A stretch of 64,000 nt of DNA from BOG-938 sp048498155. GTDB lineage: Bacteria > Pseudomonadota > Alphaproteobacteria > Caulobacterales > Caulobacteraceae. How positions within the stretch are numbered: the stretch's first letter is position 1; every line of letters starts with the position of its first letter. A program made the position numbers and the translations under genes. This document shows, in pieces, positions 61,681 through 64,000 of the stretch. The stretch is from positions 62,001-126,000 of the forward strand of contig JBEHYN010000001.1 of assembly GCA_048498155.1 (NCBI GenBank). The letters are read 5' to 3'. The notes below the pieces were generated by a model, which did not search any database, was not told the origin of the DNA, and worked only from the letters and a program-made list of their open reading frames with translations.

Positions 61681-63087
61681 ATGCCCGCACCCTCAGACGT
61701 CGTCACGCGCTTTGCCCCGTCCCCTACGGGCTCTTTGCATATAGGAGGCGCGCGCACCGCCTTGTTCAACTGGCTTTACGCCCGGCACACAGGCGGAAAG
61801 TTCCTATTGCGCGTAGAAGATACAGATCGCGAGCGTTCTACGCCCGATGCGGTCAAGGCCATTTTCGATGGTCTGGGCTGGCTGGGTCTGGAGCCGGACG
61901 CCCCGCCGGTTTTCCAGTTCGCCCGCGCGGACCGCCACCGCCAGGCGGTGCAGATGCTGTTGGACCGTGGGTTGGCCTACCGCTGCTACATGAGCGTGGA
62001 AGAGCTGGAGATTGAGCGCGTGAAAGCCCGCGCCGAAGGCCGCGCTATCCGTTCGGCTTGGCGCGAGCGGGAGGAAGATCGAACAAACCAGCCCTTCGTG
62101 GTCCGCTTCAAGGGACCTTTGGACGGCGAAACCGTGGTTGATGACTTGGTCAAAGGCCCTGTTCGCTTTCAAAACAAGGAGTTGGACGACCTGGTCCTGC
62201 TGCGTTCGGACGGCGCCCCAACCTACAATCTGGCGGTGGTGGTGGATGACCACGACATGGGCGTCACTCACGTCATCCGCGGCGACGATCATTTGAACAA
62301 CGCTGCGCGCCAATCGCTCATCTACGAGGCGCTTGACCTGCCAAAGCCAAGCTTTGGTCATATCCCGCTGATCCACGGCCCCGACGGCGCCAAACTTTCC
62401 AAGCGTCATGGGGCCCAGGCAGTGGGGGAATTCGCGGATATGGGATATCTGCCCGAGGGCATGCGCAACTACTTAGCCCGGTTGGGCTGGGGTCACGGCG
62501 ACGACGAGATCTTTTCCGATGATCAGGCCGTAGCTTGGTTTGATGTGGCCGACGTCGTGCGCGCGCCCGCTCGTCTGGACTGGGCCAAGCTCAATCACGT
62601 CAATGGCCATTATCTTCGCCGCGCCGACGACCACCGCCTCGCCCTATTGACGGCGCAAGTGCATGTGGGTCGCGGCGTGGCGGCTCACGATGATCTGCTG
62701 CTCCGGCTGCGGGCCGCCATTCCCTTGGTCAAGGAAGGCGCCAAGACCGTGCTTGAACTGGCCGACCTGACGGTGTTCGCCATCAAGACCCGCCCCTTGA
62801 TCTTGGACGCCAAGATCCAGGGGTTGCTCGTCGAAGACACCCTCGAGCGCCTCGGACGATTGACGAAAATTCTTGAAAAACATCAGGACTGGACAGCATC
62901 GAGCCTGGAGGCGGCCCTGAAGGACTTCGCGGCGATGGAGGGGGTGGGCATGGGTAAATTCGGACCTGCTCTGCGCGGCGTGCTGAGCGGAGGCGCCACC
63001 GCGCCCGACCTGGCGAGCTGCTTGGCGGCGCTCGGTCCGCAGGAGAGCGTGGGCCGACTAAAGGATGCTCTTTTCGCCGTTCATTAA
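61681..63087 (+). CDS. gltX: Glutamyl-tRNA synthetase
   Basis: The 468-residue class I enzyme has the HIGH-type motif PSPTGSLHIGGARTALFNWL and the KMSKS-type motif AKLSKRHGAQAV. Start ATG at 61681 gives the normal N-terminus (MPAPSDVVTRFAPSPTG); an in-frame start at 61639 is less likely. It charges tRNA-Glu. The gltX-gltA order matches other alphaproteobacteria. Confidence 0.96.
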   Translation: MPAPSDVVTRFAPSPTGSLHIGGARTALFNWLYARHTGGKFLLRVEDTDRERSTPDAVKAIFDGLGWLGLEPDAPPVFQFARADRHRQAVQMLLDRGLAYRCYMSVEELEIERVKARAEGRAIRSAWREREEDRTNQPFVVRFKGPLDGETVVDDLVKGPVRFQNKELDDLVLLRSDGAPTYNLAVVVDDHDMGVTHVIRGDDHLNNAARQSLIYEALDLPKPSFGHIPLIHGPDGAKLSKRHGAQAVGEFADMGYLPEGMRNYLARLGWGHGDDEIFSDDQAVAWFDVADVVRAPARLDWAKLNHVNGHYLRRADDHRLALLTAQVHVGRGVAAHDDLLLRLRAAIPLVKEGAKTVLELADLTVFAIKTRPLILDAKIQGLLVEDTLERLGRLTKILEKHQDWTASSLEAALKDFAAMEGVGMGKFGPALRGVLSGGATAPDLASCLAALGPQESVGRLKDALFAVH

Positions 63088-63162
63088 GACGCTATAACGC
63101 AATGCAGCATTGTCGTGCACAGACAGCGACACTAGGCTCATGAGGCAAGGGGAATGGACAAA

Positions 63163-64000
63163 ATGACAGATACAGGCTCCGCCTCGCTGACGGTCGGCGA
63201 CAAGACCATCAGCCTGCCTATTCTCAAGGGCAGCATCGGTCCCGACGCGATCGATGTGCGTAAGCTTTACGCGGAGACCGACGCCTTTACCTTCGATCCC
63301 GGATTCACCTCCACTGCATCTTGTGAAAGCGCCATCACGTTCATCGACGGCGACAAGGGCGTGCTGCTGCATCGCGGCTATCCGATCGATCAACTGGCCA
63401 AGAACTCTACCTTCCTGGAAGTCTGCTATCTGCTGATCAACGGCGAGCTGCCCAATGCCGTCCAATATGCCGAGTTCGAACGCAGCATCACCATGCACAC
63501 CATGTTGCATGATCAGTTTGATCGGTTTTTCCAAGGGTTCCGGCGCGACGCACACCCCATGGCGATCATGACCGCCTCGGTCGGCGCCCTGTCGGCCTTC
63601 TATCATGACAGCCTGGACGTCAATAATGCGGAGCACCGGCGTATTTCGGTGATCCGCATGATCGCCAAAATCCCCACGATTGCAGCGCGCACCTATAAAT
63701 ATTCAATCGGCCAACCGTTCGTGACCCCACTGAACGAATTGGGTTACGCCGAAAACTTTCTGCGCATGTGCTTCGCGGTGCCGGCGGAGACCTACAAGGG
63801 CAATCCGGTGCTCGAGCGGGCGATGGACCGTATCTTCATCCTGCACGCCGACCACGAGCAGAACGCTTCCACCTCCACTGTCCGCTTGGCCGGATCGACA
63901 GGGGCCAATCCCTTCGCCTGTATCGCGGCGGGCATTGCGGCTCTGTGGGGCCCGGCGCACGGCGGGGCCAACGAGGAAGCCCTAAACATGCTGCGCGAGA
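63163..64000 (+). CDS. gltA: Citrate synthase (N-terminal part, runs off the window)
   Basis: The frame from the ATG at 63163 is open to the window end and covers about 279 residues. It begins with the small beta-rich type II domain (LTVGDKTISLPILKG), then TFDPGFTSTASCESAITFID, GYPIDQLA and the active-site region LHADHEQNASTSTVRLAGS and GPAHGGANEEAL with the catalytic His. This is the hexameric, NADH-sensitive type of proteobacteria. GGGGAA lies upstream of the ATG. Confidence 0.96.
   Translation, partial: MTDTGSASLTVGDKTISLPILKGSIGPDAIDVRKLYAETDAFTFDPGFTSTASCESAITFIDGDKGVLLHRGYPIDQLAKNSTFLEVCYLLINGELPNAVQYAEFERSITMHTMLHDQFDRFFQGFRRDAHPMAIMTASVGALSAFYHDSLDVNNAEHRRISVIRMIAKIPTIAARTYKYSIGQPFVTPLNELGYAENFLRMCFAVPAETYKGNPVLERAMDRIFILHADHEQNASTSTVRLAGSTGANPFACIAAGIAALWGPAHGGANEEALNMLRE

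Noticed and set aside
1..64000. CRISPR array, prophage or insertion sequence
   Set aside because: No regularly spaced repeats, no transposase, integrase or phage structural genes were seen.

Overview
The window is ordinary high-GC chromosome from an alphaproteobacterium. Gene content and order point to Caulobacterales, close to Caulobacter or Phenylobacterium. The evidence is a PopA-type degenerate GGDEF protein beside mfd, the dusB-ntrB-ntrC-ntrY-ntrX-dat-hfq-hflX-mazG run, pdhA-pdhB-pdhC-lpd near eno/pyrG/secG/tpiA, and trpGDC-lexA-comEC-gltX-gltA. No phage, insertion sequence, integrase, CRISPR array or rRNA was seen. One tRNA gene (Ser, anticodon TGA) is present.

Layout. 1-4.7 kb: end of mfd, popA, a TusA-like protein, two single-pass membrane proteins of unknown role and a PraR-like XRE regulator next to an AT-rich intergenic island. 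5.4-9.0 kb: a JmjC-like/acetyltransferase operon, then a DUF3883-type nuclease gene on the 3' side of tRNA-Ser, the best accessory (defence-like) candidate. 9.2-13.6 kb: rlpA, then the overlapping genes tmk-holB-tatD-MBL hydrolase. 13.7-20.5 kb: ECF sigma and FecR anti-sigma genes, two tandem Tat-exported SMP-30 lactonase-like proteins, an exported metallo-beta-lactamase-fold protein, a single-domain response regulator and an exported HpcH/HpaI-type aldolase closed by a clear terminator. 20.6-24.7 kb: orphan RHH protein, GPH-type transporter, mazG, hflX, hfq. 24.8-32.9 kb: D-amino-acid aminotransferase and the Ntr cluster with dusB. 33-36 kb: ispDF, pncC, ratA/coq10, lipA. 36-41 kb: an acyl-CoA/ACP synthetase-like protein, dienelactone hydrolase, an FGE-like protein without the catalytic cysteines and a class V aminotransferase. 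41-52 kb: pyruvate dehydrogenase, ftsB-like, eno, rpmF, an SGNH hydrolase, pyrG, secG and tpiA, with palindromic repeats between genes. 52-64 kb: ppiD, trpE, trpGDC, lexA with a LexA box, comEC, gltX and the start of gltA.

Working together: pdhABC-lpd and gltA link glycolysis (tpiA, eno) to the TCA cycle; dusB/ntrBC/ntrYX/hfq form the nitrogen and post-transcriptional control block; lexA controls itself through GAAC-N7-GAAC. The least expected group is the sigma/FecR-headed set of exported hydrolases and aldolase at 13.7-20.5 kb, which lacks the TonB receptor that normally follows such a pair. The JmjC/acetyltransferase pair and the DUF3883 protein are next. Compared with the usual alphaproteobacterial orders, dacC and metG are missing from the rlpA-tmk-holB-tatD cluster, and moaC-moeA are missing between trpC and lexA.
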